Of a stretch of DNA of 18,711 nt, positions 7,757 through 15,521 are shown in pieces. This DNA comes from Ghiorsea sp. (GTDB lineage: Bacteria; Pseudomonadota; Zetaproteobacteria; Mariprofundales; Mariprofundaceae): the NCBI GenBank assembly GCA_027019685.1, contig JALUWH010000054.1, forward strand, positions 1-18,711, read 5' to 3'. The notes under the pieces are model-generated. The model did no database searches, had not been told where the DNA came from, and worked only from the letters and a program-made list of their open reading frames with translations. Position numbers and translations under genes: made by a program. Numbering within the stretch: position 1 is the stretch's first letter; each line of letters opens with the position of its first letter.

Positions 7757-8458
7757 ATGAAATCATTACTATTACTTTGTACACTTCTCCTGCCTTTCAC
7801 CAGTTGGGCAGCGGATACGCAAGCTGCGGACGCAAAAACAGTGGGAGCAATTCGCGCCACACTTTCGGACATGCCTATCAAAGCCATACATAACACACCT
7901 ATCGCAGGTGTTTATGAAATCCAAGTTGGTGATACCATTTATTACACAGATAAAACAGGGCAGTACCTCATCAATGGCCATATGTTTGACACACATATCA
8001 AACAAGATTTAACCGCCAAACGTCTTGCTGATATCAACCGCATCAACTGGAAAGATTTACCGTTAAAAGATGCGATTGTGAGTGGGCCTAAAGACGGTCT
8101 TAAAATGGCAGTATTCACTGACCCAGACTGCCCATACTGCAAACGTTTAGAGGAAAACTTACAAAAAGAAACTGGCATCCGGGTTTATACTTTCTTATTC
8201 CCACTCACCCAGCTACACCCTGATGCCTATGAAAAATCCAAGTCTATTTGGTGTGCTAAAGATCAACACCAAGCCATGCTTGATGTGATGCTAAACAATA
8301 AAACTTTAGCCAAAGCTACTTGCAAAACACCTATTGATGATAATATGAAACTTGCTGAAAAACTAAACGTGCGCGGCACACCAACAATTTTTGCAGAAGA
8401 TGGTCGCAAATATACAGGTGGTGATCTTAAAACTTGGTTACAACAAGGTTCAAAATAG
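7757..8458 (+). CDS. dsbC: Periplasmic thiol:disulfide isomerase DsbC
   Basis: The 233-residue protein begins with a signal peptide (1-18, cleavage after SWA). The N-terminal dimerisation domain (about 20-95) is followed by a thioredoxin fold with the active site Cys125-Pro-Tyr-Cys128 (FTDPDCPYCKR). The cis-proline loop is RGTPT (Pro209). A second cysteine pair, Cys166 (IWCAKD) and Cys189 (ATCKTP), matches the structural disulfide of DsbC. It should rearrange wrong disulfides in exported proteins and be kept reduced by a DsbD-type protein, which is not in this window. The start follows GAGG at a spacing of about 7. A strong hairpin terminator follows directly, so it is probably the last or only gene of its transcript. 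Confidence 0.93.
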   Translation: MKSLLLLCTLLLPFTSWAADTQAADAKTVGAIRATLSDMPIKAIHNTPIAGVYEIQVGDTIYYTDKTGQYLINGHMFDTHIKQDLTAKRLADINRINWKDLPLKDAIVSGPKDGLKMAVFTDPDCPYCKRLEENLQKETGIRVYTFLFPLTQLHPDAYEKSKSIWCAKDQHQAMLDVMLNNKTLAKATCKTPIDDNMKLAEKLNVRGTPTIFAEDGRKYTGGDLKTWLQQGSK

Positions 8459-8473
8459 GCAACAACGAAAACC

Positions 8474-8517
8474 AGCTTAGGCACATGTTTAATCCTTGTG
8501 CCTAAGGCTCTTTTGTT
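8474..8517 (+). terminator. Rho-independent terminator after dsbC, probably bidirectional
   Basis: CTTAGGCACA (8476-8485) pairs perfectly with TGTGCCTAAG (8497-8506) around an 11-nt loop; the stem extends past a one-base bulge to AGC/GCT. It is followed by TCTTTTGTT. The opposite strand also has a TTTT run after the stem, so it could serve the convergent cyclic-nucleotide-binding gene too. Confidence 0.85.
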
Positions 8518-8597
8518 ATCTGCAACGAACAGAACTTATTTAAAATAAAGAATGTGCTAAATATTTAAAAAGATGAGATGAAACTCAGCCACCAAGC

Positions 8598-9701
8598 TTA
8601 ATTATTTAAAATTACCGATGAGCCCAGTGCGGCATTACGTTTGCTTACATGGTTATTCACCCAAAGCTCAAAGTCCGCATAGGTATTATAAAATGTATCA
8701 AAGATTTGTAACGGCATACGACAAGCCAAGGTGCGTTCCACAGCCACAAGCTCTGTATCTTCGGGTAACCGTAAGGTAGGGCTTGCATTACCATACATGG
8801 CATTTACACCCAATATACACTTCGTCTGTCCACTTCGCTTGGCTTCGATTTTACCGAAAACAATCACATAAAAAAAGGCTTCTTCTTTTGGGTCTGAATC
8901 TTTGCGTAAAACACGACCTGGAAAATACTCAACCAACTCAGAATCTTCTTCCAACCACTGTCTATCTTCAGCACCAAGCTTGGTAAAGGCTGGGTGCATA
9001 AAGGAAATAGTTTCAATCATGCGACGTTGCACAACCTTCATTAAACTATCTCCAGCAATGGGAGACATATGTACCATTGCATCCACTGTTTCATTAGAAA
9101 ATTCTAACAATGTTGAATCCACAAATGCCTCAACCGTCGCCGTACGTGGCAGTTGATAAATACATGCAACTTCACCAAAGAAGTCGCCTTGTTTCAGTGA
9201 GCCAACTTCAAAATGCTCACCAGATTTAGTGTCCACTTGTACACGGACTTCACCTTCAAGAATCAAATAAAAATTATGGCTTATTTCACCTTGTTTAACA
9301 ATCACTTCGCCTTTTTTAACCTTACACAAGGTACCTTGACGAAGAAACTCTTGAGATTCCGAGTCTGAGAGCGCCTCAATTAAGGAAAAAACTTTACCTG
9401 CCTCACTTAAGGTTTGCGGTGGAGAACCTAGTGTTAACTCGGCAATAGTTTTCATAGATTCTATTTCATCTATATCAGGATGTTCCAGCTGCTCACAAAG
9501 GCTTAGAAAGGCAAGTGCATAACTTGAATATCCCAATGATACCATGCGCCTAGCCATCTCCATCGCGAGATTTCGTGCAGCCTCTATATCCCCTCTTGCC
9601 TGCAACATTTGAATCAAAGGTCGAGCAATGCGCAAGTCTTCAGGGTAAGCTGCAATTAAATCTTGATAAGCTTGCATCATTTCTTGTTTCGTCAGAGCCA
9701 T
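8598..9701 (-). CDS. Cyclic-nucleotide-binding domain protein without DNA-binding domain
   Basis: The 367-residue protein has an all-helical N-terminal part (about 1-95) resembling TPR-type repeats. A cNMP-binding domain follows (about 100-215), with the phosphate-binding cassette FFGEVACIYQLPRTATVE containing Glu177 and Arg186. These are the residues that contact the ribose and cyclic phosphate in CAP and PKA regulatory domains. Residues about 235-340 look like a second, degenerate cNMP-type domain lacking the cassette. There is no CRP-type winged helix, no membrane segment and no enzyme domain, so it is more likely an adaptor or allosteric sensor than a transcription factor. Its partner is unknown. 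No good Shine-Dalgarno precedes the ATG at 9701. It is divergent from purH and stands alone. Confidence 0.8.
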   Translation of the reverse strand: MALTKQEMMQAYQDLIAAYPEDLRIARPLIQMLQARGDIEAARNLAMEMARRMVSLGYSSYALAFLSLCEQLEHPDIDEIESMKTIAELTLGSPPQTLSEAGKVFSLIEALSDSESQEFLRQGTLCKVKKGEVIVKQGEISHNFYLILEGEVRVQVDTKSGEHFEVGSLKQGDFFGEVACIYQLPRTATVEAFVDSTLLEFSNETVDAMVHMSPIAGDSLMKVVQRRMIETISFMHPAFTKLGAEDRQWLEEDSELVEYFPGRVLRKDSDPKEEAFFYVIVFGKIEAKRSGQTKCILGVNAMYGNASPTLRLPEDTELVAVERTLACRMPLQIFDTFYNTYADFELWVNNHVSKRNAALGSSVILNN

Positions 9702-9793
9702 GTGCGCAATCTAAACCTAAGCGTTGAGAAAGGCTACACTCCATATGTAACCTGTATCACAATCTATACTGGGTTTCCATTGCACTTGCTCTT

Positions 9794-9822
9794 TTGATGC
9801 GTAGCTTGCGCTGCCTTATTTT
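9794..9822 (+). promoter_or_regulatory. Candidate sigma70 promoter of purH
   Basis: TTGATG (9794-9799) and TATTTT (9817-9822), each a 4/6 match to consensus, are spaced by 17 nt. They end 22 bp before the purH ATG. No clear PurR-type box was seen. Confidence 0.35.
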
Positions 9823-9844
9823 AAACCTATGAGGAACAACATCT

Positions 9845-11401
9845 ATGTCTACACCCATCCAATACGCCTTATTAAGTGTCTCCGACAAAACAGGCATTGA
9901 AAACTTTGCCAGCCAATTGATTGCACAAGGCTTTAGCCTGCTTTCCACGGGTGGCACTGCAAAATTGCTACGTGAAGCAAACATTGAAGTGCGTGATGTG
10001 TCCGACTACACAGGTTTCCCAGAAATGATGGATGGCCGTGTCAAAACCTTAAACCCTAAAGTGCATGGCGGCATTCTTGCGCGAAGAGACAACGAAGGTG
10101 ATTTGGCATCCATGAAAGAGCATGGCATTGAGCGTATTGATGTAGTGTGTGTAAACCTATACCCCTTCCGTGAAGCAGTTGCGAAAGAAGATTGTACGAT
10201 TACTGATGCCATTGAAAACATTGATATTGGTGGCCCCTGCATGGTTCGCGCTGCAGCAAAAAATCATGCGTTTGTTACCATTGTGGTTGACCCTTTAGAT
10301 TATAATATGGTGATTGATTCAATGAAAGATGGTTCTTTGGATGTGAACAAACGCCGTAGTCTTGCCGTCAAAGCTTATGCACATACAGCGGCTTATGATG
10401 GTGCTATTGCCAATCATTTTTCAGCACTTAACACCGATGGTAGCAAACGTGCATTTCCTGATATTTTTACACGCCAGTTTATTAAAACGGCTGATGAGCT
10501 TCGTTATGGTGAAAACCCACATCAAGCGGGTGCATTTTATGCTGATGTTGAAGACCCCGTAACTTCCCTTGCTGATTGTGAAGTATTGCAAGGCAAAGCG
10601 CTTTCTTACAACAATATCGCTGATGCTGATGCAGCTTTTGCCTGCGTACGTGATTTTTCTGAAAATGCAGCCGTGATTGTCAAACATGCCAACCCTTGTG
10701 GTGTAGCAGTGGGTGGTAAACAAGCCGAAGTGTATGAGCGTGCTAGAGCAGCCGACAGTACATCTGCCTTTGGTGGTATCGCAGCATTCAATCAACCTTT
10801 GGACAATGAAACGGCATCACTCATTGCTCAAACCTTTATGGAGGTCGTGATTGCACCAGGTTTCTCTGATGAAGCTTTGAAAACATTAAGCACCAAGAAA
10901 AACCTACGCGTATTACTCGCGCCATCGGTTGCTCCTGTGCAGGGTGGACTAGACTTCAAACGCGTCAGTGGCGGCTTATTAGTTCAAGAGCGCGATGACC
11001 ATATTTTAACACGAGAGATGTGCAAAGTGGTCAGCAAACGCCAGCCTACTGAAAAAGAATGGCAAGATATGATGTTTGCCTGGTCTGTTGCCAAACATGT
11101 AAAATCCAATGCCATTGTATTTGCCAAAGGTGGTGTAACCTTGGGTGTGGGTGCAGGTCAAATGAACCGCGTCAACTCAACCCGTATTGCAGTTCAACAT
11201 GGCGGCGAAGCCATTAAAGACTCTGCCGTTGCATCAGATGCATTCTTCCCGTTCCGTGATGGTGTTGATGCTTTGGCTGAAGCAGGGGCAACTGCTGTGA
11301 TTCAACCTGGTGGTTCAATTCGTGATGAAGAGGTTGTTCAAGCTGCTGATGAGCATGGTTTAACCATGGTTTACACAGGCATTCGCCACTTTAGGCATTA
11401 A
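9845..11401 (+). CDS. purH: Bifunctional AICAR formyltransferase / IMP cyclohydrolase
   Basis: The 518-residue length is usual for PurH. The N-terminal MGS-fold IMP cyclohydrolase domain (about 1-150) includes [30 protein letters not shown] and an IDIGGP loop. The C-terminal AICAR transformylase domain contains LRYGENPHQ and the catalytic Lys280-His281 in VKHANPCG. It ends in [10 protein letters not shown], as PurH proteins do. Together the domains catalyse the last two steps of de novo IMP synthesis in the cytoplasm. AGGA lies about 9 nt before the ATG. No terminator follows, and the deaminase frame begins within 90 bp, so the two may be cotranscribed as a purine-related pair. Confidence 0.97.
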   Translation: MSTPIQYALLSVSDKTGIENFASQLIAQGFSLLSTGGTAKLLREANIEVRDVSDYTGFPEMMDGRVKTLNPKVHGGILARRDNEGDLASMKEHGIERIDVVCVNLYPFREAVAKEDCTITDAIENIDIGGPCMVRAAAKNHAFVTIVVDPLDYNMVIDSMKDGSLDVNKRRSLAVKAYAHTAAYDGAIANHFSALNTDGSKRAFPDIFTRQFIKTADELRYGENPHQAGAFYADVEDPVTSLADCEVLQGKALSYNNIADADAAFACVRDFSENAAVIVKHANPCGVAVGGKQAEVYERARAADSTSAFGGIAAFNQPLDNETASLIAQTFMEVVIAPGFSDEALKTLSTKKNLRVLLAPSVAPVQGGLDFKRVSGGLLVQERDDHILTREMCKVVSKRQPTEKEWQDMMFAWSVAKHVKSNAIVFAKGGVTLGVGAGQMNRVNSTRIAVQHGGEAIKDSAVASDAFFPFRDGVDALAEAGATAVIQPGGSIRDEEVVQAADEHGLTMVYTGIRHFRH

Positions 11402-11432
11402 GCTAGGTCGCATTATTTATCATATCCAAACA

Positions 11433-11486
11433 ACAAGCACTGGTTTCAATCTACCTTCTTGGGTCAACGATTGGGTCAGTGCTTGT
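11433..11486 (+). repeat. 10-bp inverted repeat between purH and the deaminase
   Basis: ACAAGCACTG (11433-11442) is the exact reverse complement of CAGTGCTTGT (11477-11486), with a 34-nt loop. The right arm ends directly before the GTG at 11487. There is no T-run, so it is not a classical terminator. It may influence translation of the deaminase, or it may be chance. Confidence 0.35.
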
Positions 11487-11999
11487 GTGCGTATTCATGG
11501 TGATTTCTCAAGCCTTGAATCGCGTATGGACTTTGTCATCCAGCTATGTAAACAGAATGTGGACAAACAAACAGGTGGTCCTTTTGCTGCCGCTATTTTT
11601 AATATGCAAAACCAACAATTATTGGCTGTGGGTGTAAACATCGTTGTACCCAGCCATAACTGTACCAATCATGCTGAAATGACAGCTATCATACTTGCTC
11701 AACAAGCTTTAAAAACATATGACTTAAAAGAACATGGTCATTTTGAATTGCTTACCAGTTGTGAACCCTGTGCTATGTGTTTCGGCGCTATGCCATGGTC
11801 AGGCATTCAACATCTGGCTTACGCTGCCACCTCAGCAGATGCAGAAGCCATTGGTTTTGATGAAGGTGCTAAACACCCCGATTGGACAAATGAACTGGAG
11901 CAACGGGGCATCACTGTTAGCCAAGAAATTTTACAAAATAAAGCCGCAGCCGTATTACAACAGTATGCCAAACAGTCGGGCATCATTTATAACGCTTAA
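11487..11999 (+). CDS. Zinc-dependent nucleoside/guanine deaminase-like protein
   Basis: The product belongs to the cytidine/deoxycytidylate deaminase superfamily, in the guanine deaminase/TadA-like branch. The zinc site is complete: NHAEM (His-Ala-Glu) and SCEPCAMC (PCxxC). GGPFAAAIF near the N-terminus, GAMPWSGI and GFDEG are further family signatures. It probably removes the amino group of a purine base or nucleoside, which suits the position next to purH, though the substrate cannot be told. From GTG 11487 it has 170 residues. The true N-terminus is unclear: the same frame is open from 11364 and encodes FNLPSWVNDWV before this start. That resembles the N-terminus of longer homologues, yet it has no ATG, GTG or TTG. 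ATG 11526 would give a shorter form. No start has a good Shine-Dalgarno. Confidence 0.88.
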   Translation: MRIHGDFSSLESRMDFVIQLCKQNVDKQTGGPFAAAIFNMQNQQLLAVGVNIVVPSHNCTNHAEMTAIILAQQALKTYDLKEHGHFELLTSCEPCAMCFGAMPWSGIQHLAYAATSADAEAIGFDEGAKHPDWTNELEQRGITVSQEILQNKAAAVLQQYAKQSGIIYNA

Positions 12000-12044
12000 A
12001 ATGCACTAAAGTCTCACCCTTATACTGCGATAGGTACTCTTGCA

Positions 12045-12072
12045 GAAGTCCGTTGATTGGGCTTCAAGTTTT
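12045..12072 (+). terminator. Weak hairpin with T-run between the deaminase and the small gene
   Basis: GAAGTCC (12045-12051) pairs with GGGCTTC (12059-12065), with one G-U pair and a 7-nt loop. AAGTTTT follows. It could be a weak terminator for the purH-deaminase transcript or an attenuator ahead of the small gene at 12089. Confidence 0.3.
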
Positions 12073-12088
12073 AAGCAAGGAGTATATT

Positions 12089-12313
12089 GTGGCCATTCCC
12101 GTTTCACCATCCAGTGGTTTTATCACACGCTTGCTGCAACAAACATCGCAGCACAGCACCACTGCGTCCCATGCAACTGGCAACCGCAATATACCCAAAG
12201 CTGATACAACATTTATTTCAGCAGAAGCTAGGCATGCGCACAAGAATGATACTCAGCAACTAGAAAACAAACTCATTGAACTATACAATAAAAAAGGACA
12301 AGAGCAGCATTAA
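12089..12313 (+). CDS. Small hypothetical protein, 74 residues
   Basis: A GTG at 12089 is preceded by a perfect AAGGAG (12077-12082) at a spacing of 6, which makes this a credible small gene although the family is not recognised. The frame also opens at TTG 12053, without such a site. The protein is hydrophilic, with no signal peptide or membrane segment. The first half is rich in Ser, Thr and Gln and probably disordered. The second half (ADTTFISAEARHAHKNDTQQLENKL, split at about residue 47) ends in a likely amphipathic helix LENKLIELYNKKG. The D-x-x-x-ISxEAR pattern loosely recalls small flagellar or anti-sigma-like proteins, but that is not enough to assign a role. Confidence 0.55.
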   Translation: MAIPVSPSSGFITRLLQQTSQHSTTASHATGNRNIPKADTTFISAEARHAHKNDTQQLENKLIELYNKKGQEQH

Positions 12314-12333
12314 TACCCCCCTCTTAAACGCTC

Positions 12334-12930
12334 TTAGTGTTTATCCCATCCACCTGCAAAGACAATATCCATCAATGGTTTACGCTTGCGCTTAGCCTGC
12401 TCAATTTTTTGGAAGTCTTCATCAAGCTGAGCCAAATCACCATGATAACCCAAGGCTATCGCCGCCATAGGTTTAAAGTCTTGAGGAACGGCGAAACTTT
12501 TGCGCACAGCTTCTACATCAAAGCCACCCATTTGATGACTCATCAACCCCAAGGCTGCTGCTTGTAAACATAATGACACACTGGCGGCACCTGCATCATA
12601 TTCAGCCCAAGCATTGGTTTTATCATTATGCTGAAAAACCTTATGTGTACATACCATCAACAATACTGGGGCAAACTGTGCCCACTCCTGATTCTTCGGT
12701 GCCAAACAAGCCAATAATGATTTCCACGCTTCTGGCTCGTATGTTTTGTGACATACAATAAAACGCCAAGGTTCAGCACCGAAACATGAAGGAGCCCAGC
12801 GAGCTGCTTCCAAACATTCATTTAAGTCTTGTGGTGATACATCCTTACTCGCATCAAATGCCCGTGTACTCCAACGTTTTTTAAATAAATCATGCGTTAT
12901 AAATTCCGAGTTTTCTTGCTCTTGGCTCAC
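12334..12930 (-). CDS. Nitroreductase-family FMN oxidoreductase
   Basis: The 198-residue protein has the nitroreductase fold features. The FMN-phosphate motif is KRWSTRAFD (about 18-26), followed by ARWAPSCFGAEPWRFIV and the dimer/FMN helix AWAEYDAGAASVSLCLQAAALGLMSHQMGGF. A late AIALGYHGD strand follows. Such enzymes use NAD(P)H to reduce nitroaromatics, quinones or related electrophiles in the cytoplasm. It starts with GTG, supported by GAGG at a spacing of 6. It lies 36 bp after the pirin gene and is probably the last gene of the six-gene redox cluster, which fits a role in quinone or nitro-compound reduction. Confidence 0.9.
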   Translation of the reverse strand: MSQEQENSEFITHDLFKKRWSTRAFDASKDVSPQDLNECLEAARWAPSCFGAEPWRFIVCHKTYEPEAWKSLLACLAPKNQEWAQFAPVLLMVCTHKVFQHNDKTNAWAEYDAGAASVSLCLQAAALGLMSHQMGGFDVEAVRKSFAVPQDFKPMAAIALGYHGDLAQLDEDFQKIEQAKRKRKPLMDIVFAGGWDKH

Positions 12931-12966
12931 GCTACACCTCTCTCTTTATATCTTCGTGTCTTAGGC

Positions 12967-13680
12967 TTAATCCACATATGGGCCATGCTGGTGAATGGGT
13001 TCACCGTGCGGCTTGCCAAAACAAACCAATACACGGCTGCTTTGTTTACCCAACAACGACAATGTTGTACCTACTTCAAAGAATACAGCTTCGGCTGTGG
13101 TTACGCGCTCTTGATTAAGTGTTATTTCACCTTCAAGCACATACACAAAACCACGCATATGTCGCTCAATATGCCGCTGGTACACACTGCCCTGCTTTAA
13201 ACTTATATCTAAATATAATACTGATGTTTGCAATTTCGTGGGTGAACCTTCACCCACAACTGTTCGCACTCTAACCCCATCATTGCTATCACTTGGCACA
13301 TCTTCTGCATCCACCTGTTGATAGCTGGGCTGCATTTGTTTCAATCGTTTAGGTAAGTTAATCCAAAGTTGTATGCCTTGCGCTCTTCCTTGGGGCATTT
13401 CTGAGTGAACCAAACCTTTGCCTGCCGTGAACCGTTGCAAACCACCTGCATGCACAATGGATTTATTTCCCAAATTATCTGCATGTTGCATACCACCATC
13501 CAACATATAGGTAATAGCTTCAAAACCACGGTGTGGATGATCGGGAAAACCGCCACCTTCAATATCAAAGTGATCCATAAGTACAAAGGGATCGAAGTTC
13601 ATCAACCCTTGCACAGGCATTAAACGCTGCACCACAACACCATCACCCTCAGGTACCGTTAAAGCTTTCATTTTCTTCAT
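12967..13680 (-). CDS. Pirin-family cupin protein
   Basis: The 237-residue bicupin carries the pirin metal site: His48 and His50 in FPDHPHRGFE, then His92 and Glu94 in LVHSEMP. The following QGIQLWINLP is also diagnostic. Bacterial pirins bind Fe(II) and some show quercetin dioxygenase activity; the E. coli homologues are YhhW and YhaK. The ATG follows a perfect AGGAGG at a spacing of 5. The gene starts only 9 bp after the hydroquinone reductase stop, so translation is probably coupled. Its place beside a hydroquinone reductase repeats the pairing seen in E. coli (yqjG with yhaK), which argues for a redox role with phenolic or quinone compounds. Confidence 0.93.
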   Translation of the reverse strand: MKKMKALTVPEGDGVVVQRLMPVQGLMNFDPFVLMDHFDIEGGGFPDHPHRGFEAITYMLDGGMQHADNLGNKSIVHAGGLQRFTAGKGLVHSEMPQGRAQGIQLWINLPKRLKQMQPSYQQVDAEDVPSDSNDGVRVRTVVGEGSPTKLQTSVLYLDISLKQGSVYQRHIERHMRGFVYVLEGEITLNQERVTTAEAVFFEVGTTLSLLGKQSSRVLVCFGKPHGEPIHQHGPYVD

Positions 13681-13689
13681 AACAACCTC

Positions 13690-14604
13690 CTAACAGAAGA
13701 TTTCTGGCACACCTTTAGGCACAATCCGTGTTGGATTAATACTTTCATGGCTGTAATAATAATGACGTTTGATATGGTCAATATGAATAGTATCCGCAAT
13801 ATGTGGTTGGTTATATAAGTCACATAAATACCTATATAAATGGTTATAATCGGCAACTTGGCGTTGATTACACTTAAAGTGACCAAAATACACAGCATCA
13901 AAACGAATCAAGGTAGTAAACAATCGCCAATCTGCTTCTGTAATCACATCACCCATCAAGTAACGACTTGAAGCAAGTCTGGTTTCCAATAAATCCAGTG
14001 TCTTAAATAAAGCATCAAATGCTTCGTCATACGCTGATTGACTGGTTGCAAAACCAACTTTATACACCCCATTATTCACATGTTCATAAACAATGGCATT
14101 GATATGGTCAATTTCAGGGCGCAAGTTTTCAGGATAATAGTCATCCGTATTGCCCGTTATATCGTTAAACGCCGTATTAAACATACGAATAATTTCCGAT
14201 GATTCATTGGATACAATGGTTTGTTTCTTTTTATCCCATAAAATAGGAACCACCACCCGCCCTGTGTAGTCGGCTTGAGCATGCGTATACAACTGATGAG
14301 CATAGTGATAGCCATAAAGTGGTTCAGCCTTAGGTTTAAACTCCCAACCTTTATCCAGCATATCTGGTGACACGACTGTTACATCAATAATATCCGTCAA
14401 ACCTTTAAGTTGACGGAAAATCAGTGTGCGGTGCGCCCAAGGGCAAGCCAATGATACATATAGGTGATAACGCCCTGCTTCTGCGGGAAAGTCAGTATCA
14501 CCGATATGCCGTCTAAAAACAGAATCTTGGCGCACAAATTGACCACCATTTTCTTTGGTGTCATACCATTGGTCAACCCATTTACCTTCAACCAATAATC
14601 CCAT
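13690..14604 (-). CDS. yqjG: Glutathionyl-hydroquinone reductase (YqjG/PcpF type, Xi-class GST)
   Basis: The 304-residue protein has an N-terminal thioredoxin-like domain with the catalytic Cys54 in SLACPWAHR, and a C-terminal all-helical GST domain with GDVITEADWRLFTTLIRFD and KCNQRQVADYNHLYRYLCDLY. VSNESSEIIRMFN provides the glutathione-binding Glu-Ser pair. These enzymes reduce glutathionyl-hydroquinones to hydroquinones using glutathione, regenerating quinols from spontaneous quinone-GSH adducts. The ATG follows GAGGTGG at about 8 nt. It is the fourth gene of the cluster, 23 bp after the YceI gene and 9 bp before pirin. Confidence 0.94.
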   Translation of the reverse strand: MGLLVEGKWVDQWYDTKENGGQFVRQDSVFRRHIGDTDFPAEAGRYHLYVSLACPWAHRTLIFRQLKGLTDIIDVTVVSPDMLDKGWEFKPKAEPLYGYHYAHQLYTHAQADYTGRVVVPILWDKKKQTIVSNESSEIIRMFNTAFNDITGNTDDYYPENLRPEIDHINAIVYEHVNNGVYKVGFATSQSAYDEAFDALFKTLDLLETRLASSRYLMGDVITEADWRLFTTLIRFDAVYFGHFKCNQRQVADYNHLYRYLCDLYNQPHIADTIHIDHIKRHYYYSHESINPTRIVPKGVPEIFC

Positions 14605-14627
14605 AATACACCACCTCTGTTATATGA

Positions 14628-15200
14628 TTACTGTTTGATACCTTCAATAGAAAAATACAAATCAACATTTTGTGATGCAGGACCCAAATCCATCAAAAAG
14701 CCATAATCTTTCATTTTTATGCTTGTCCAAGCTTCAAAACCACGGCGATAGCCACCCCATGGGTCTTTACCCGCCCCAATATGTTTACCTTTAAGCACAA
14801 TGTCTTTGGTAACACCATGCAAAGTAAATTTTCCTTTAATTTCAATATCTTTACCATGCTCTGTAAATGATGTACTGACAAACTTAGCCTCTGGATAGCG
14901 ATTCACCATCAAGAAATCCTTACTTCTGATATGTTTATCACGCAAGGCATGATTGCTATCCACACTTGCCGTATCAATCACCACTTCAACCTTAGAAGCA
15001 CTTGGATTTTTCTCATCGTAAGTAAACGTGCCATCAAACGTATTAAAACGACCAAGCAGCCAGCTATATCCCAAATGACTGACTTTAAACTGGATAAATG
15101 CATGCGCACCTTTATCATCAATATCATAAGTTGCTGCTTGTGCCGTTGTGATTACCCCTAGTGCGAGTAACCCTGTCAATATCATCGTCTTTAGTTTCAT
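14628..15200 (-). CDS. YceI-family periplasmic lipocalin-like protein
   Basis: The 190-residue protein has a signal peptide (about 1-22, ending TTAQA-A). A YceI domain follows: DKGAHAFIQFKVSHLGYSWLLGRF at the N-terminus, LRDKHIRSKDFLMVNRYPEAKF in the middle and a VTKDIVLKG strand. YceI proteins are periplasmic beta-barrels that bind polyisoprenoid chains, such as the tail of ubiquinone-like molecules. A Shine-Dalgarno AAGGAG stands 6 nt before the ATG. The gene lies between the CDGSH gene and the hydroquinone reductase. YceI is often encoded beside cytochrome b561, as in E. coli yceJ-yceI, and both occur here. A role in carrying or sensing quinones is inferred. Confidence 0.94.
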   Translation of the reverse strand: MKLKTMILTGLLALGVITTAQAATYDIDDKGAHAFIQFKVSHLGYSWLLGRFNTFDGTFTYDEKNPSASKVEVVIDTASVDSNHALRDKHIRSKDFLMVNRYPEAKFVSTSFTEHGKDIEIKGKFTLHGVTKDIVLKGKHIGAGKDPWGGYRRGFEAWTSIKMKDYGFLMDLGPASQNVDLYFSIEGIKQ

Positions 15201-15225
15201 TTTATTCTCCTTGTTTGGTCGCTAG

Positions 15226-15483
15226 TTATGATAGTTTTAAATGTGAACCATCACAAAATGGTGCTTGTTTGGTATGTTTACATTGGCAAAGGTTAAAAAT
15301 ACCATCTTGTTCGGGTGTAAATGCCATAGGTGTAAAGCTTGTACCCTTATGCGACCCATCACAAAAAGGTTGGCTTTTAGAACGCCCGCAGGTGCAATAG
15401 TGATATTCTTGTCCTTTTTTTAAGCTCACGCGTGCAGGGTTATGTGCTGCAACAACCACTTCATCTTTTTTTGCTTCACTCAT
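15226..15483 (-). CDS. Double-CDGSH iron-sulfur protein
   Basis: The 85-residue protein has two CDGSH motifs, each predicted to hold a [2Fe-2S] cluster with three Cys and one His. Site one is Cys30, Cys32, Cys41 and His45 (CTCGRSKSQPFCDGSH). Site two is Cys66, Cys68, Cys77 and His81 (CQCKHTKQAPFCDGSH). No signal peptide is present, so it should be cytoplasmic. Such clusters are redox- and pH-sensitive and can pass electrons or clusters. AAGGAG lies about 6 nt before the ATG. It is the second gene of the redox cluster and could be an electron carrier for the encoded reductases, which is inference. Confidence 0.93.
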   Translation of the reverse strand: MSEAKKDEVVVAAHNPARVSLKKGQEYHYCTCGRSKSQPFCDGSHKGTSFTPMAFTPEQDGIFNLCQCKHTKQAPFCDGSHLKLS

Positions 15484-15521
15484 GCTCTTCTCCTTTTTAA
15501 AGTTATTCTACTGCAAACAAC

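Noticed and set aside
10421..10795. Minus-strand 124-codon frame inside purH
   Set aside because: It is fully antisense to the transformylase domain of purH, which has intact motifs throughout; composition is not protein-like.
12325..12343. Hairpin TAAACGCT-CTT-AGTGTTTA as a terminator between the small gene and nitroreductase
   Set aside because: The stem is AT-rich and overlaps the nitroreductase stop codon, and no T-run follows on either strand; too weak to call.
12892..13200. Plus-strand 102-codon frame crossing nitroreductase and pirin
   Set aside because: It runs antisense across two well-supported genes and their ribosome binding site, with no family resemblance.
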